Shown here one piece after another: positions 56,292-64,000 of a stretch of DNA of 64,000 bases (position 1 is the first letter of the stretch; every line of letters starts with the position of its first letter). Under the pieces are notes generated by a model, which was given only the letters and a program-made list of their open reading frames with translations, made no database searches and had not been told where the DNA came from. Made by a program: the position numbers and the translations under genes. Source of the DNA: JANNNF01 sp040385825 (GTDB lineage: Bacteria; Pseudomonadota; Alphaproteobacteria; Rhodobacterales; Rhodobacteraceae); contig JAZKGQ010000028.1 in the NCBI GenBank assembly GCA_040385825.1, forward strand, positions 1-64,000. The letters run 5' to 3'.

Positions 56292-57413
56292 CTAACTCCG
56301 CGCGGCCAGTATGGCCACTCTTTGGCGCAACTCGTCGCGGATCGGGCCATGGCGGGGCGCGTCCAGCAGGTGGCGCAGCATCGCAGGGTCAGGTGCCGCC
56401 CGCCCGCCGCCGCCCCAGCTTAGCCCCGCCAGCACGGCCTGCGCGGCCTCCGGCAGCACATCGGGCATGTCCTGCCCCGACAAAAGCCCCCAGATCGCGG
56501 TCCAGCACCGCCCCACCGACCAGGGGTTGTACCCGCCGCCGCCCAGCACCAGAAACCGCGGCGACAGATCGCGCAGCGCCGCCACCACCGCCAGATAGGC
56601 CCGGTTCGACAGGCACAGCCGCGACAGCGGGTCTTCGGTCAGACTGTCCGCCCCGCATTGCAGCACCACCGCCTGCGGGCGATGCGCCGCCACGCGCGGC
56701 AGGATTACTCGGTCCAGCACCAGCGCCATTTCGCTGTCGTTGAACCCCGCAGGGACCGGCAGGTTCACCGCATTGCCGCCTGCGTCATCCTCCAGCGCGC
56801 CGGTAAAGGGCCAGCGGCCCTGCTCGTGGACCGACAGCATCAAGACCCTTGGGTCGCCCGCAAACCCCTGCGCCACCCCGTCGCAATGATGCGCGTCGAT
56901 GTCGACATAGACGATGCGCGTCAGCCCCTGCGCCAGCATGACCCTGATGCCCAGCACCACGTCATTCAGATAGCAGAACCCGTTGGCCCGCGCAGGCAGG
57001 CCGTGATGCGTGCCGCCCCCCGGCACATGGATCACGCCGCCGGACGCCAGCAGCTCGGCCGCCAGCATCACCCCGCCCGCCCCGGTGGCGGGGCGGCGGT
57101 ACACTTCGGGGAACACCGGGTTTGACAGGGTGCCCAGGTGATAGCGCGCGCGCATCTCGGGCGTGGCCTCGGCCATCGTCTCGGCCGCTTGCAGCGCCGC
57201 GACATAGGCCGGATCATGCCACAGGGCCAGCGCCGCAGGCCGCGCGCGCGGGCTGGTGCGATAGCGGCCCTGCGGCAGCCAGCCCAGGGCGCGGCTCAGG
57301 TCCATCACGGTTGACACCCGCGGCACCCGCAGCGGGTGGCGCGCGCCATAGGATGACCCGCGATAGATGTCCGACCCGATAAACAGCGGCGGCGGCGCGG
57401 GGGCGGCTGTCAC
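56292..57413 (-). CDS. AcuC/histone-deacetylase family protein
   Basis: 373 residues. Zinc deacetylase fold: HHGLPARANGFCYLNDVVLG, metal-binding VDIDAHHCDGVAQGF, and the C-terminal LQCGADSLTEDPLSRLCLSN and GGGGYNPWSVGRCW. The family removes acetyl groups from lysines (for instance from Acs in Bacillus AcuC) or from polyamines. An acsA gene is in this window, 27 kb away. Start GTG 57413 overlaps the glutathione peroxidase stop (GTGA), so the pair is co-translated. Confidence 0.88.
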   Translation of the reverse strand: MTAAPAPPPLFIGSDIYRGSSYGARHPLRVPRVSTVMDLSRALGWLPQGRYRTSPRARPAALALWHDPAYVAALQAAETMAEATPEMRARYHLGTLSNPVFPEVYRRPATGAGGVMLAAELLASGGVIHVPGGGTHHGLPARANGFCYLNDVVLGIRVMLAQGLTRIVYVDIDAHHCDGVAQGFAGDPRVLMLSVHEQGRWPFTGALEDDAGGNAVNLPVPAGFNDSEMALVLDRVILPRVAAHRPQAVVLQCGADSLTEDPLSRLCLSNRAYLAVVAALRDLSPRFLVLGGGGYNPWSVGRCWTAIWGLLSGQDMPDVLPEAAQAVLAGLSWGGGGRAAPDPAMLRHLLDAPRHGPIRDELRQRVAILAARS

Positions 57414-57946
57414 CGCAGCAGCGCCTCGATCCGGGTGACGATCTCTGCATCCTGCGGCGGGGTGACCGCCCGCCAGCTGCCGACCACCGCACCATCGGGA
57501 CCAAGCAGCAGCTTGTTGAAGTTCCAGTTCGGCGCAAAACCGTAGGTGGCCCTGACCCAGGCATAGAACGGATGCGCCCCCGCGCCGGTGACCGGGGTGA
57601 TCGCGGTCATCGGCAGGGTCAGGCCGAAATTGACCGCACAGTATTTCTTGACCGCCGCCTCATCGTCCAGTTCCTGCGCGAAATCATCGGACGGCACCGC
57701 CAGCACCAGCAACCCGCGCGCGCCGTACGCCTCGTGCAGCGCCTGCAACCCGTCATATTGCCCGGCATAGCCGCACAGCGACGCGGTGTTGACCACCAGC
57801 ACCGGCTTGCCACGCCAGTCGTCCAGATCGATCCTGTCGCCGTCGATCGAGGTGAAGCTGAACCCGGCCCCTGCCGCCTGTGCGGCGGTGGCCAGCACAG
57901 AAAGCAACAGCATGACAGCCAGAGCGGCGTTTTTCCAAGCCTTCAT
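57410..57946 (-). CDS. glutathione peroxidase, exported
   Basis: 178 residues. Signal peptide MKAWKNAALAVMLLLSVLAT ... AQA, so probably periplasmic. Active site NTASLCGYAGQYDGLQALHE, with Cys in place of selenocysteine. Also FALTLP-like NFGLTLPMTAITPV and the Trp-Asn motif WNFNKLLLGPDG. Reduces peroxides, likely with thioredoxin- or glutathione-type donors. First gene of a two-gene minus-strand operon with the AcuC-like gene. Confidence 0.9.
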   Translation of the reverse strand: MKAWKNAALAVMLLLSVLATAAQAAGAGFSFTSIDGDRIDLDDWRGKPVLVVNTASLCGYAGQYDGLQALHEAYGARGLLVLAVPSDDFAQELDDEAAVKKYCAVNFGLTLPMTAITPVTGAGAHPFYAWVRATYGFAPNWNFNKLLLGPDGAVVGSWRAVTPPQDAEIVTRIEALLR

Positions 57947-58140
57947 GTCGTTCCCCTGCCGCAAAACTGCCCGAATGTGATGTAAGCCTGCCATCAGACC
58001 GATCAATGCCGCATCCCCCTGCATTGTGAAGTGTTTTCTACTGCGGTCCCCTGTAAATGGCGTTTCCATGGCGCCATATGCCAAGGACGGCAGACGCAGG
58101 AAAGAATGGCACCGGAACCGGGCCGCACCACAGGCACAGC

Positions 58141-58749
58141 ATGACACAGCAAGGTATTGAACGATTGGATTTTGTGACCTGTGACGCGGTCGGCCCGCGC
58201 AGCCAGTATGGCGCGCTGTGCTGGCGGATGCGCCGCGACCGGGTCGAGGTCTTGCTGATCACCTCGCGCGATACCGGGCGGTGGGTCATTCCCAAGGGCT
58301 GGCCGATGGCGGGCCTGGCACCCGAGGCCGCCGCCGCGCGCGAGGCCTGGGAAGAAGCTGGGGTCGAGGGGGCGGTGGATGGCGCCTCGGCCGGCTGCTA
58401 TACCTATCAGAAGGTGCTTGGTCCGACCAATGCCGTGCCCTGCGAGGTGGCCGTGTTCGGCCTGCGGGTGGCGCGGCTGGTCGCGCAGTTTCCCGAACGC
58501 AAGCAGCGCCGCCGCAAGTGGTTTAGCGTCGCCAAGGCCGCCCGCAAGGTGTGGGAGCCCGAATTGCGCAGTCTGATGCTGGGCTTCGTGCCGCCCAAGG
58601 GCCGCGTCAAGCTGGCGGGCAAGGGCGCCCAGGCTGCGGCCCTGACGCAGGCGACAGATCACGATGCCCGTGCCGCCGCCCTGCTGGCCGACTGGCAGGC
58701 GCAGGACAGCGAGGCGACCGAGGCCGCCCTGCATCAGGACGGCGTTTAG
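58141..58749 (+). CDS. Nudix hydrolase (DIPP-like)
   Basis: 202 residues. Nudix box starts at GWPMAGLAPEAAAAREAWEE and ends AGV, preceded by TSRDTGRWVIPKG, the pattern of diphosphoinositol polyphosphate phosphohydrolase-like Nudix proteins. The C-terminal ~70 residues (RVKLAGKGAQAAALTQATDH) are an unfamiliar extension rich in Ala and charged residues. The substrate is unknown. Divergent from the glutathione peroxidase gene with 194 bp between starts. Confidence 0.85.
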   Translation: MTQQGIERLDFVTCDAVGPRSQYGALCWRMRRDRVEVLLITSRDTGRWVIPKGWPMAGLAPEAAAAREAWEEAGVEGAVDGASAGCYTYQKVLGPTNAVPCEVAVFGLRVARLVAQFPERKQRRRKWFSVAKAARKVWEPELRSLMLGFVPPKGRVKLAGKGAQAAALTQATDHDARAAALLADWQAQDSEATEAALHQDGV

Positions 58750-58850
58750 GGCATCCCGCAGGCCCGAGTTGCGCCCGGCCCCTGTCCACCCTATGTGTCT
58801 GATGAGGCTGCGATGACCGATCCTGCCTGTTGCGCCAGACTGGACCCCTG

Positions 58851-59303
58851 ATGATCCGCTATTCGCTTTCCTGCGATGCAGGCCATGGTTTTGAAAGCTG
58901 GTTTCAGTCGGCAGAGGCCTGTGCAACGCTTTGCGCCAGCGGCATGGTCACCTGCCCGGTCTGCGGATCGGCCAAGGTAGAAAAGGCGCTGATGGCCCCG
59001 GCGGTGCGACCGGCCCGCACAGCCGCAGCACAGACCGAACCCGCCCCGCCCGCAGAAAACCGGCCCCTGTCCACCCCGGCGTCAGATGCCGAACGCGCCA
59101 TGGCCGCCCTGCGTGCCAGGATCGAGGCCAATTCCGAGTATGTCGGCCTGAATTTCGCCGCCGAGGCCCGCGCGATCCATGACGGCGACGCCCCCGAACG
59201 CGCGATCCACGGCGAGGCAAAACCGGATGAGGCCAGGCGCCTGATCGACGATGGCATCCCGGTGGCCGCCCTGCCCTTCCTGCCCGCGCGCAAGACCAAC
59301 TGA
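58851..59303 (+). CDS. DUF1178 family protein
   Basis: 150 residues. N-terminal zinc-ribbon-like part IRYSLSCDAGHGFESWFQSA with TCPVCGSAKVEKALMAPAV, then a linker rich in Ala/Pro, and a C-terminal helix region with NSEYVGLNFAAEARAIHDGD and GIPVAALPFLPARK. This matches DUF1178, which has no known function. ATG 58851 follows the Nudix gene by 101 bp. Convergent with the MarR gene, 4 bp between stops. Confidence 0.88.
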   Translation: MIRYSLSCDAGHGFESWFQSAEACATLCASGMVTCPVCGSAKVEKALMAPAVRPARTAAAQTEPAPPAENRPLSTPASDAERAMAALRARIEANSEYVGLNFAAEARAIHDGDAPERAIHGEAKPDEARRLIDDGIPVAALPFLPARKTN

Positions 59304-59307
59304 ACCG

Positions 59308-59805
59308 TCAGTAGATATAGCGGATCTGTTCGGTCCAGAACCGTTCCATCCGTTTCAGCGACCCGTTGATTTCATCCATGCCGTTCGCGTCGATCAACTG
59401 ACGCTTTTCCATGCCTTCGGCGTGGCGCGCGAACAGATCGCACAGCATCCCCCGCACCCGGCGCCCCTTTTCGGTCAGCCGCACCCGCACCGACCGGCGG
59501 TCGATTTCCGACCGCTGATGGTGCATGTAGCCCAGGTCCACCAGCTTTTTCAGGTTATAGCTGACGTTGGACCCCTGATAATAGCCGCGCGATTTCAACT
59601 CGCCCGCCGTCACCTCGTTCTCGCCGATGTTGAACAGCAACAGCGCCTGCACCGAGTTGATTTCTAGTATAGCCAGCCGTTCGAATTCATCCTTGATCAC
59701 GTCCAGCAACAGCCGGTGCAGCCGTTCGACCAGGGCCAGATTGTCCAGATAACAGGCCAGAAACGCCTTGGCAGAGCCATCGAGTAGGGGTGCGTGCATC
59801 GTCAT
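59308..59805 (-). CDS. MarR family regulator (LdtR/PetP-like)
   Basis: 165 residues. Winged helix: LEINSVQALLLFNIGENEVT, recognition region YYQGSNVSYNLKKLVDLGYM, wing SEIDRRSVRVRLTEKGRRVR. Similar to alphaproteobacterial MarR regulators of the LdtR/PetP type, which control envelope or electron-transport genes in some species. Ligand and targets are unknown. ATG 59805 (MTMHAPLL) chosen; ATG 59799 is possible. It may be co-transcribed with the upstream sdhE gene (81-bp gap), although an A+T-rich stretch at 59840-59870 could be its own promoter. Confidence 0.82.
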   Translation of the reverse strand: MTMHAPLLDGSAKAFLACYLDNLALVERLHRLLLDVIKDEFERLAILEINSVQALLLFNIGENEVTAGELKSRGYYQGSNVSYNLKKLVDLGYMHHQRSEIDRRSVRVRLTEKGRRVRGMLCDLFARHAEGMEKRQLIDANGMDEINGSLKRMERFWTEQIRYIY

Positions 59806-59886
59806 TCTGTGGTTTCCACCTCCATGTTGATGGGGGCAGAATCGGCACAAAACAAAAACATTCCGTAAACTCGCGCAGATTTCGCC

Positions 59887-60162
59887 TCAAATCCTGCGAT
59901 TCAGACGGGTGCGGGCGAAAACCCCGATGCGGCCCAGCAATTCGGCGATCGCTACCGGCGGCGTGGTCTGGCCCAGCAGCCAGGACATCAGATCCTGATC
60001 GTTTTCCTCCAGCAGCAGATCATAGGTCGCAAGGTCCGCCTCGCTCAACCCGTTCAGATGCGCGTCCGACCACGGACCCAGCACCAGATCCATTTCCTTG
60101 GTGCCCCTGCGCCACGACCGCATCGCCATGCGTTTCAGGCGCGCCTCCGCTGTCTCTGCCAT
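59887..60162 (-). CDS. sdhE: succinate dehydrogenase assembly factor SdhE
   Basis: 91 residues. Small helical protein that attaches FAD to succinate dehydrogenase SdhA. Typical pattern RLKRMAMRSWRRGTKEMDLV with the conserved RGxxE region, then LGPWSDAHLNGLSEADLATY and YDLLLEENDQDLMSWLLGQ. Length normal. Divergent from the aspartate aminotransferase gene with 81 bp between starts. Confidence 0.92.
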   Translation of the reverse strand: MAETAEARLKRMAMRSWRRGTKEMDLVLGPWSDAHLNGLSEADLATYDLLLEENDQDLMSWLLGQTTPPVAIAELLGRIGVFARTRLNRRI

Positions 60163-60243
60163 GACCTGCCGTTCCTGCTTGCTCTGTCTTGGGGCGGACC
60201 CTAGAACGACATTGCCCGAAACTCCACCGATAAGGACGCCCCG

Positions 60244-61446
60244 ATGACCTTCCTGTCAGACACCCTCGCCCGTGTGAAACCTTCGCCGACCATTGCGGTC
60301 ACGACCAAGGCGGCGGCGCTGAAGGCCGAAGGGCGCGATGTGATCGGCCTGGGCGCGGGCGAACCCGATTTCGACACGCCGCAGAACATCAAGGACGCGG
60401 CCAAGCGCGCGATTGATGCGGGGCGTACCAAATATACGGCGGTGGATGGCATACCCGAGTTGAAGGCCGCGATCTGCTCCAAATTCCTGCGCGAAAACGG
60501 GCTGACCTATACCCCTGCGCAAGTGTCGGTCGGTACGGGCGGCAAGCAGATCCTGTACAACGCGCTGATGGCGACCTGCAATCCGGGCGATGAGGTGATC
60601 ATCCCGGCCCCCTATTGGGTCAGCTATCCGGACATGGTGCTGCTGGCGGGCGGCACCCCCGTTCCGGTGGTCGCAGGCATCGAGACGCAGTTCAAGCTGA
60701 CGCCGGACCAGTTGGAGGCCGCGATCACGCCCAAGACCAAGTGGTTCATCTTCAACTCGCCGTCCAACCCCACCGGTGCGGGCTATACGCGGGCCGAACT
60801 GCGCGCTCTGTGCGACGTGCTGCTGCGCCACCCGGAGGTGTGGATCATGTCGGATGACATGTATGAACATCTGGTGTTCGACGATTTCGAATTCTGCACC
60901 CCGGCCGAGGTCGAACCCGCCCTGTATGACCGCACCCTGACCTGCAACGGGGTGTCGAAATCCTATGCGATGACCGGCTGGCGCATCGGCTATGCGGCGG
61001 GGCCTGTCGCCCTGATCAAGGCCATGGGCACCATCCAGTCGCAGTCCACCTCGAACCCCTGTTCGGTCAGCCAGTATGCCGCACTTGAGGCGTTGACCGG
61101 CCCGCAAGATTTTCTCGCCCCCAACCGCGCTCTGTTCCAGGGCCGCCGCGATCTGGTGGTGTCGATGCTGAACGAGGCGGTTGGCATCACCTGCCCGAAA
61201 CCCGAAGGCGCGTTCTACGTCTACCCGGACATTTCCGGCTGCATCGGCAAAGCCACCCCCGGCGGGGTTGTGATCAGCAATGACGAGGTGTTTGCCACCG
61301 CCCTGCTGGAGGAAACCGGGGTTGCGGTGGTGTTTGGCGCCGCCTTCGGGCTATCGCCGAATTTCCGCGTCAGCTACGCTACCAGTGACGAGGTGCTGCG
61401 CGAGGCCTGTGCGCGCATCCAGAAATTCTGTGCGTCTTTGGTGTAA
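60244..61446 (+). CDS. aspC: aspartate aminotransferase, class I
   Basis: 400 residues, PLP fold-type I. It interconverts aspartate/oxaloacetate and glutamate/2-oxoglutarate. Motifs: IGLGAGEPDFDTPQNIKDAA, YTAVDGIPELKAAI, FNSPSNPTGAGYTRAELRAL, PLP lysine in CNGVSKSYAMTGWRIGYAAG, and the C-terminal NFRVSYATSDEVLREAC. It is the alphaproteobacterial Ib-type enzyme, which may also accept prephenate. A ribosome-binding site AAGGACG lies before ATG 60244. A small unknown gene follows after 9 bp. Confidence 0.93.
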   Translation: MTFLSDTLARVKPSPTIAVTTKAAALKAEGRDVIGLGAGEPDFDTPQNIKDAAKRAIDAGRTKYTAVDGIPELKAAICSKFLRENGLTYTPAQVSVGTGGKQILYNALMATCNPGDEVIIPAPYWVSYPDMVLLAGGTPVPVVAGIETQFKLTPDQLEAAITPKTKWFIFNSPSNPTGAGYTRAELRALCDVLLRHPEVWIMSDDMYEHLVFDDFEFCTPAEVEPALYDRTLTCNGVSKSYAMTGWRIGYAAGPVALIKAMGTIQSQSTSNPCSVSQYAALEALTGPQDFLAPNRALFQGRRDLVVSMLNEAVGITCPKPEGAFYVYPDISGCIGKATPGGVVISNDEVFATALLEETGVAVVFGAAFGLSPNFRVSYATSDEVLREACARIQKFCASLV

Positions 61447-61455
61447 GGATACCCG

Positions 61456-61869
61456 ATGGCGGGCGATCTGCCGGACTATTACTTTCGCATCCGCGAGAAC
61501 GGCGCTGCGGTATTTCGGGTCGATACCGAAAACCGCCAGCGCCGGATCGAGCTGGACGAGATTGCCACCGTCAACGTGCGCAACGGCAACATAAAGCCGC
61601 ATGGCGATGCCAAGCTGACCCCCGCCGATATGGCGGCGATTGCGGCCTGGCTGGCCGACCGGGTGGCGTTGCTTGCGGCGCGCGATGTCGACGACATTCT
61701 GCGCGCCGTCGATCACATGAACCTGACAACCCAGTGGATTCAGTCGAAAGCCAGTGACGCGCAACTGGATGCGGTGACCGACAGCCTGCTGCTGGCGATG
61801 CACGATCTGCGCACCGTTCTGGTGCGCAAGAAGGCCGAACGCCTGATGAAGGGCGAGGCGGCGGAATAG
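61456..61869 (+). CDS. conserved protein of unknown function
   Basis: 137 residues. I do not recognise a named domain. N-terminal half looks beta-rich and ordered (YYFRIRENGAAVFRVDTENR, IELDEIATVNVRNGNIKPHG), and the C-terminal half is helical (ADMAAIAAWLADRVALLAAR, LTTQWIQSKASDAQLDAVTD). It begins 9 bp after aspC and should be co-transcribed with it. No signal peptide or membrane segment. Confidence 0.72.
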   Translation: MAGDLPDYYFRIRENGAAVFRVDTENRQRRIELDEIATVNVRNGNIKPHGDAKLTPADMAAIAAWLADRVALLAARDVDDILRAVDHMNLTTQWIQSKASDAQLDAVTDSLLLAMHDLRTVLVRKKAERLMKGEAAE

Positions 61870-61918
61870 CCCCGATGTCTTGCAAAAAACCGCCCCGGAC
61901 CCCTTGACGGTTCCGAGA

Positions 61919-61938
61919 CGGAATTTTCAGGAATTCCG
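61919..61938. terminator. hairpin between convergent genes
   Basis: CGGAATT (61919-61925), 6-base loop, AATTCCG (61932-61938). It lies between the stop of the unknown gene (+) and the stop of tex (-). Probable bidirectional terminator. Confidence 0.5.
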
Positions 61939-61948
61939 GTTCTTGGCC

Positions 61949-64000
61949 CTACCGCCCGAACTTGCCCTTCAGCGCATCGAACGGACTGGCGGATGCCGTG
62001 ACCTTGGGCGCCGCATTGGTCGGCAGCGGTTTACCCTTCGGGGCGGCTGGCCCCCGGTCGCTGGCGCGTTCCCGCACCTGCTCACGCGCCTCGGCACTGT
62101 CGCTGCGCATCGTCAGCGCAATGCGTTTGCGGGCCGCGTCCACCTCGACCACCCGCACCTTGACCACATCACCCGCCTTGACCACCTCATGCGGGTCTTT
62201 GACAAACCGGTCGGCAAGCTGGCTGACATGCACCAGCCCATCCTGATGCACGCCGATGTCCACAAACGCCCCGAACGCCGCGACGTTGGTGACCGTGCCT
62301 TCCAGCATCATGCCGACCTTGAGGTCGCGGATTTCCTCGATCCCGTCGGTGAACGTGGCAGTCTTGAAGCTGGGGCGCGGGTCGCGGCCCGGCTTTTCCA
62401 GCTCGGCAAAGATGTCGCGCACCGTGGGCAGGCCGAACTTTTCGCCGACAAAACTGCGCGGGTCCAGCGCCTTCAGTGCCGATCCATCCGCCATCAACTG
62501 CCGGATGTCGCGTCCGCAGGCGGCCACGATTTTCCTTGCAACCTCATAGGCTTCGGGGTGAACCGAACTGGCATCCAGCGGTTCCTTGCCGCCGGTGATC
62601 CGCAAGAACCCCGCCGCCTGCTCAAAGGCCTTCGGTCCCAACCGCGCGACCTTCAGCAGATCGCGGCGGCTGGCGAACGGCCCGTTGGCATCGCGGTGCG
62701 CCACGATCGCCTCGGCCAGCCCCGGCCCCACGCCCGACACCCGCGCGAGCAAAGGCCCCGAGGCCGTGTTCACATCGACCCCGACCGCGTTCACCGCATC
62801 TTCCACCACCGCCTCCAGCGACCGGCCCAGACGGTACTGATCCACGTCATGCTGATACTGACCCACCCCGATCGCCTTGGGCTCAATCTTGACCAGTTCC
62901 GCCAGCGGGTCTTGCAACCGGCGCGCAATGCTGACCGCGCCGCGCAGCGACACGTCCAGCCCCGGAAACTCTTTCGCCGCCAGTTCGCTGGCCGAATAGA
63001 CCGAGGCCCCCGCCTCGCTGACGATCACCTTGACCGGCTTTTCCCCCGGCAGATGCGCCAGAAGGTCGGCCACCATCTTTTCGGTTTCCCGGCTGGCGGT
63101 GCCGTTGCCAATGGCGATCAGCTTGACGCCATGTTTGGAAATCAATTGCGCAATCGCCACCTGTGCGCCGCGCAGATCGTTCTTCGGCTGAAACGGATAG
63201 ACGGTTTCGGTCGCCAGAACCTTGCCGGTGGCATCGACCACCGCCACCTTCACACCCGTCCGGATACCGGGGTCCAGCCCAATGGTGGCCTTGCCGCCCG
63301 CCGGTGCCGCCAGCAACAAGTCCTTGAGGTTACGCGCAAAGACGTTGATCGCCTCGACCTCGGCCCTGTCCCGCAACTCGCCCATCAGATCCAGCGTCAG
63401 CGAGGTGCGCAGCTTGATCCGCCAGGCCCAGGCCGCCACGTCGCGCAGCCAGACATCCCCTGGCCCGCGTGATCCTGCAGCAAGCGCCGCCCCGCAAGCC
63501 CGCTCGCATGGGGACTCGCCCTTGGCCGCATCAGGATCAATCGCCAGATCGACCGCCAGCACCCCTTCATTGCGCCCGCGCAGCATCGCGAGCACCCGGT
63601 GCGACGGCGCCCCGGCCCAGGCCTCGTCATGCGCGAAATAGTCGGAAAACTTGGCCCCCTCGGCCTCTTTGCCCGGCACGACCACCGCCACCAGACGGGC
63701 GACCTGCTTCATGTGGCTGCGCAGACGGCCCAGCAGGCCCGCATCCTCGGCCAGACCTTCTGCCAGAATATCCCGCGCGCCTTCCAACGCCGCTTTGACA
63801 TCGGCCACCGGCCCCACCACGAACGGCACCGCCAGCCGTGCAGGGTCCGCCGCCCGGTCCGCCAGCACCGCATCGACCAGCCCCTGCAAGCCGTTTTCCC
63901 GCGCGATCATCGCCTTGGTGCGGCGTTTCACCTTGTAGGGCAGATAGATGTCCTCAAGCTCTGCCTTGGTCGCGGCCTTCGCCAGCACCCCGGCCAGCGC
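61949..64000 (-). CDS. tex: Tex family RNA-binding transcription accessory protein, N-terminus outside window
   Basis: About 683 residues are present; the frame runs off the right edge, so roughly the first 90-110 residues are missing. Tex proteins bind nucleic acids and influence transcription. Visible: LEDIYLPYKVKRRTKAMIAR near the left part of the protein, YqgF-like RNase H domain (IGLDPGIRTGVKVAVVDATG), helix-hairpin-helix region (LARVSGVGPGLAEAIVAHRD), and the C-terminal S1 domain (GMMLEGTVTNVAAFGAFVDI, GLVHVSQLADRFV). It ends with a low-complexity tail with Ala, Pro and Lys (ASDRGPAAPKGKPLPTNAAP). Confidence 0.93.
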   Translation of the reverse strand, partial: ALAGVLAKAATKAELEDIYLPYKVKRRTKAMIARENGLQGLVDAVLADRAADPARLAVPFVVGPVADVKAALEGARDILAEGLAEDAGLLGRLRSHMKQVARLVAVVVPGKEAEGAKFSDYFAHDEAWAGAPSHRVLAMLRGRNEGVLAVDLAIDPDAAKGESPCERACGAALAAGSRGPGDVWLRDVAAWAWRIKLRTSLTLDLMGELRDRAEVEAINVFARNLKDLLLAAPAGGKATIGLDPGIRTGVKVAVVDATGKVLATETVYPFQPKNDLRGAQVAIAQLISKHGVKLIAIGNGTASRETEKMVADLLAHLPGEKPVKVIVSEAGASVYSASELAAKEFPGLDVSLRGAVSIARRLQDPLAELVKIEPKAIGVGQYQHDVDQYRLGRSLEAVVEDAVNAVGVDVNTASGPLLARVSGVGPGLAEAIVAHRDANGPFASRRDLLKVARLGPKAFEQAAGFLRITGGKEPLDASSVHPEAYEVARKIVAACGRDIRQLMADGSALKALDPRSFVGEKFGLPTVRDIFAELEKPGRDPRPSFKTATFTDGIEEIRDLKVGMMLEGTVTNVAAFGAFVDIGVHQDGLVHVSQLADRFVKDPHEVVKAGDVVKVRVVEVDAARKRIALTMRSDSAEAREQVRERASDRGPAAPKGKPLPTNAAPKVTASASPFDALKGKFGR

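Overview
The window is a 64 kb piece of a high-G+C alphaproteobacterial chromosome, almost certainly from the Rhodobacteraceae (Rhodobacter/Paracoccus relatives). The support is lineage-typical content: a circularly permuted two-piece tmRNA whose tag ends in MALAA, the alpha-type SspB adaptor with its XB tail, a TrgA/TrgB pair, a photolyase-CFA synthase pair, DUF4169 and DUF6476 proteins, and G-rich hairpin terminators followed by GGATATTTATG. No genome match was possible, so genus and species are not assigned.

Layout. 1-2.46 kb: the end of a mobile island, with a DUF2924 gene and a large serine recombinase broken by a one-base deletion, stopping next to the 3' end of a tRNA-Ser(GGA) gene. 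2.9-7.2 kb (minus): a probable operon cysK - DUF3772/MscS channel - AlaX editing enzyme. 7.6-14.2 kb: a DUF1275 membrane protein, a class III (polyamine-type) aminotransferase with a GntR/FCD regulator, and a LacI regulator - TIM-barrel isomerase - Gfo/Idh/MocA dehydrogenase sugar module. 14.2-18.5 kb (minus): phr - cfa - trgA - trgB, a stress-type operon. 18.9-22.8 kb: a class V aminotransferase-like enzyme, an AcuI-type reductase and an orphan solute-binding protein. 22.9-23.2 kb: tmRNA. 23.4-25.5 kb: rhodanese-ChrB and ChrA (chromate). 25.6-28.9 kb: SspB, a phospholipid-methyltransferase-like protein, FumC, DUF4169, a small unknown protein and a ribbon-helix-helix protein. 29-34.3 kb: Acs, a second-type adenylate kinase, an MHS-family transporter with a large periplasmic insertion, and a single-domain response regulator. 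34.4-38 kb: a small membrane protein, RluD, DUF6476 (start codons of the last two overlap on opposite strands) and a hybrid histidine kinase. 38-44.9 kb: a polyamine-type ABC transporter operon (potABCD-like) flanked by two amidases. 44.9-56 kb: an eleven-gene surface-glycan operon with CMP-nonulosonate genes (neuA, neuB, neuC), a short-chain dehydrogenase, a Gfo/Idh protein, a glycosyltransferase-like protein, two RgpF-like proteins, an FkbM methyltransferase and two tandem Kdo transferases. 56.3-64 kb: AcuC-like deacetylase, glutathione peroxidase, Nudix hydrolase, DUF1178, MarR regulator, SdhE, aspartate aminotransferase, a lineage-specific small protein, and Tex cut by the right edge.

How it fits together. 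Most genes are ordinary chromosomal housekeeping. The strongest candidates for new biology are: (i) a 12-bp motif AATATGATCAAA shared exactly by the promoter of the polyamine-type aminotransferase, next to its GntR/FCD regulator, and by the promoter of the pot-like operon 30 kb away, which predicts one polyamine regulon; (ii) the nonulosonate/glycan cluster, in which one RgpF-like gene and the first ~200 bp of the following fkbM gene have sharply lower G+C, giving a recombination junction inside fkbM; (iii) two 'twin palindrome' elements, each made of two abutting hairpins; (iv) the MHS transporter with a ~160-residue periplasmic insert beside acs and an AMP-recycling adenylate kinase; and (v) overlapping divergent start codons at a CATG. 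I found no CRISPR array, no insertion sequence with inverted ends and no intact defence system.
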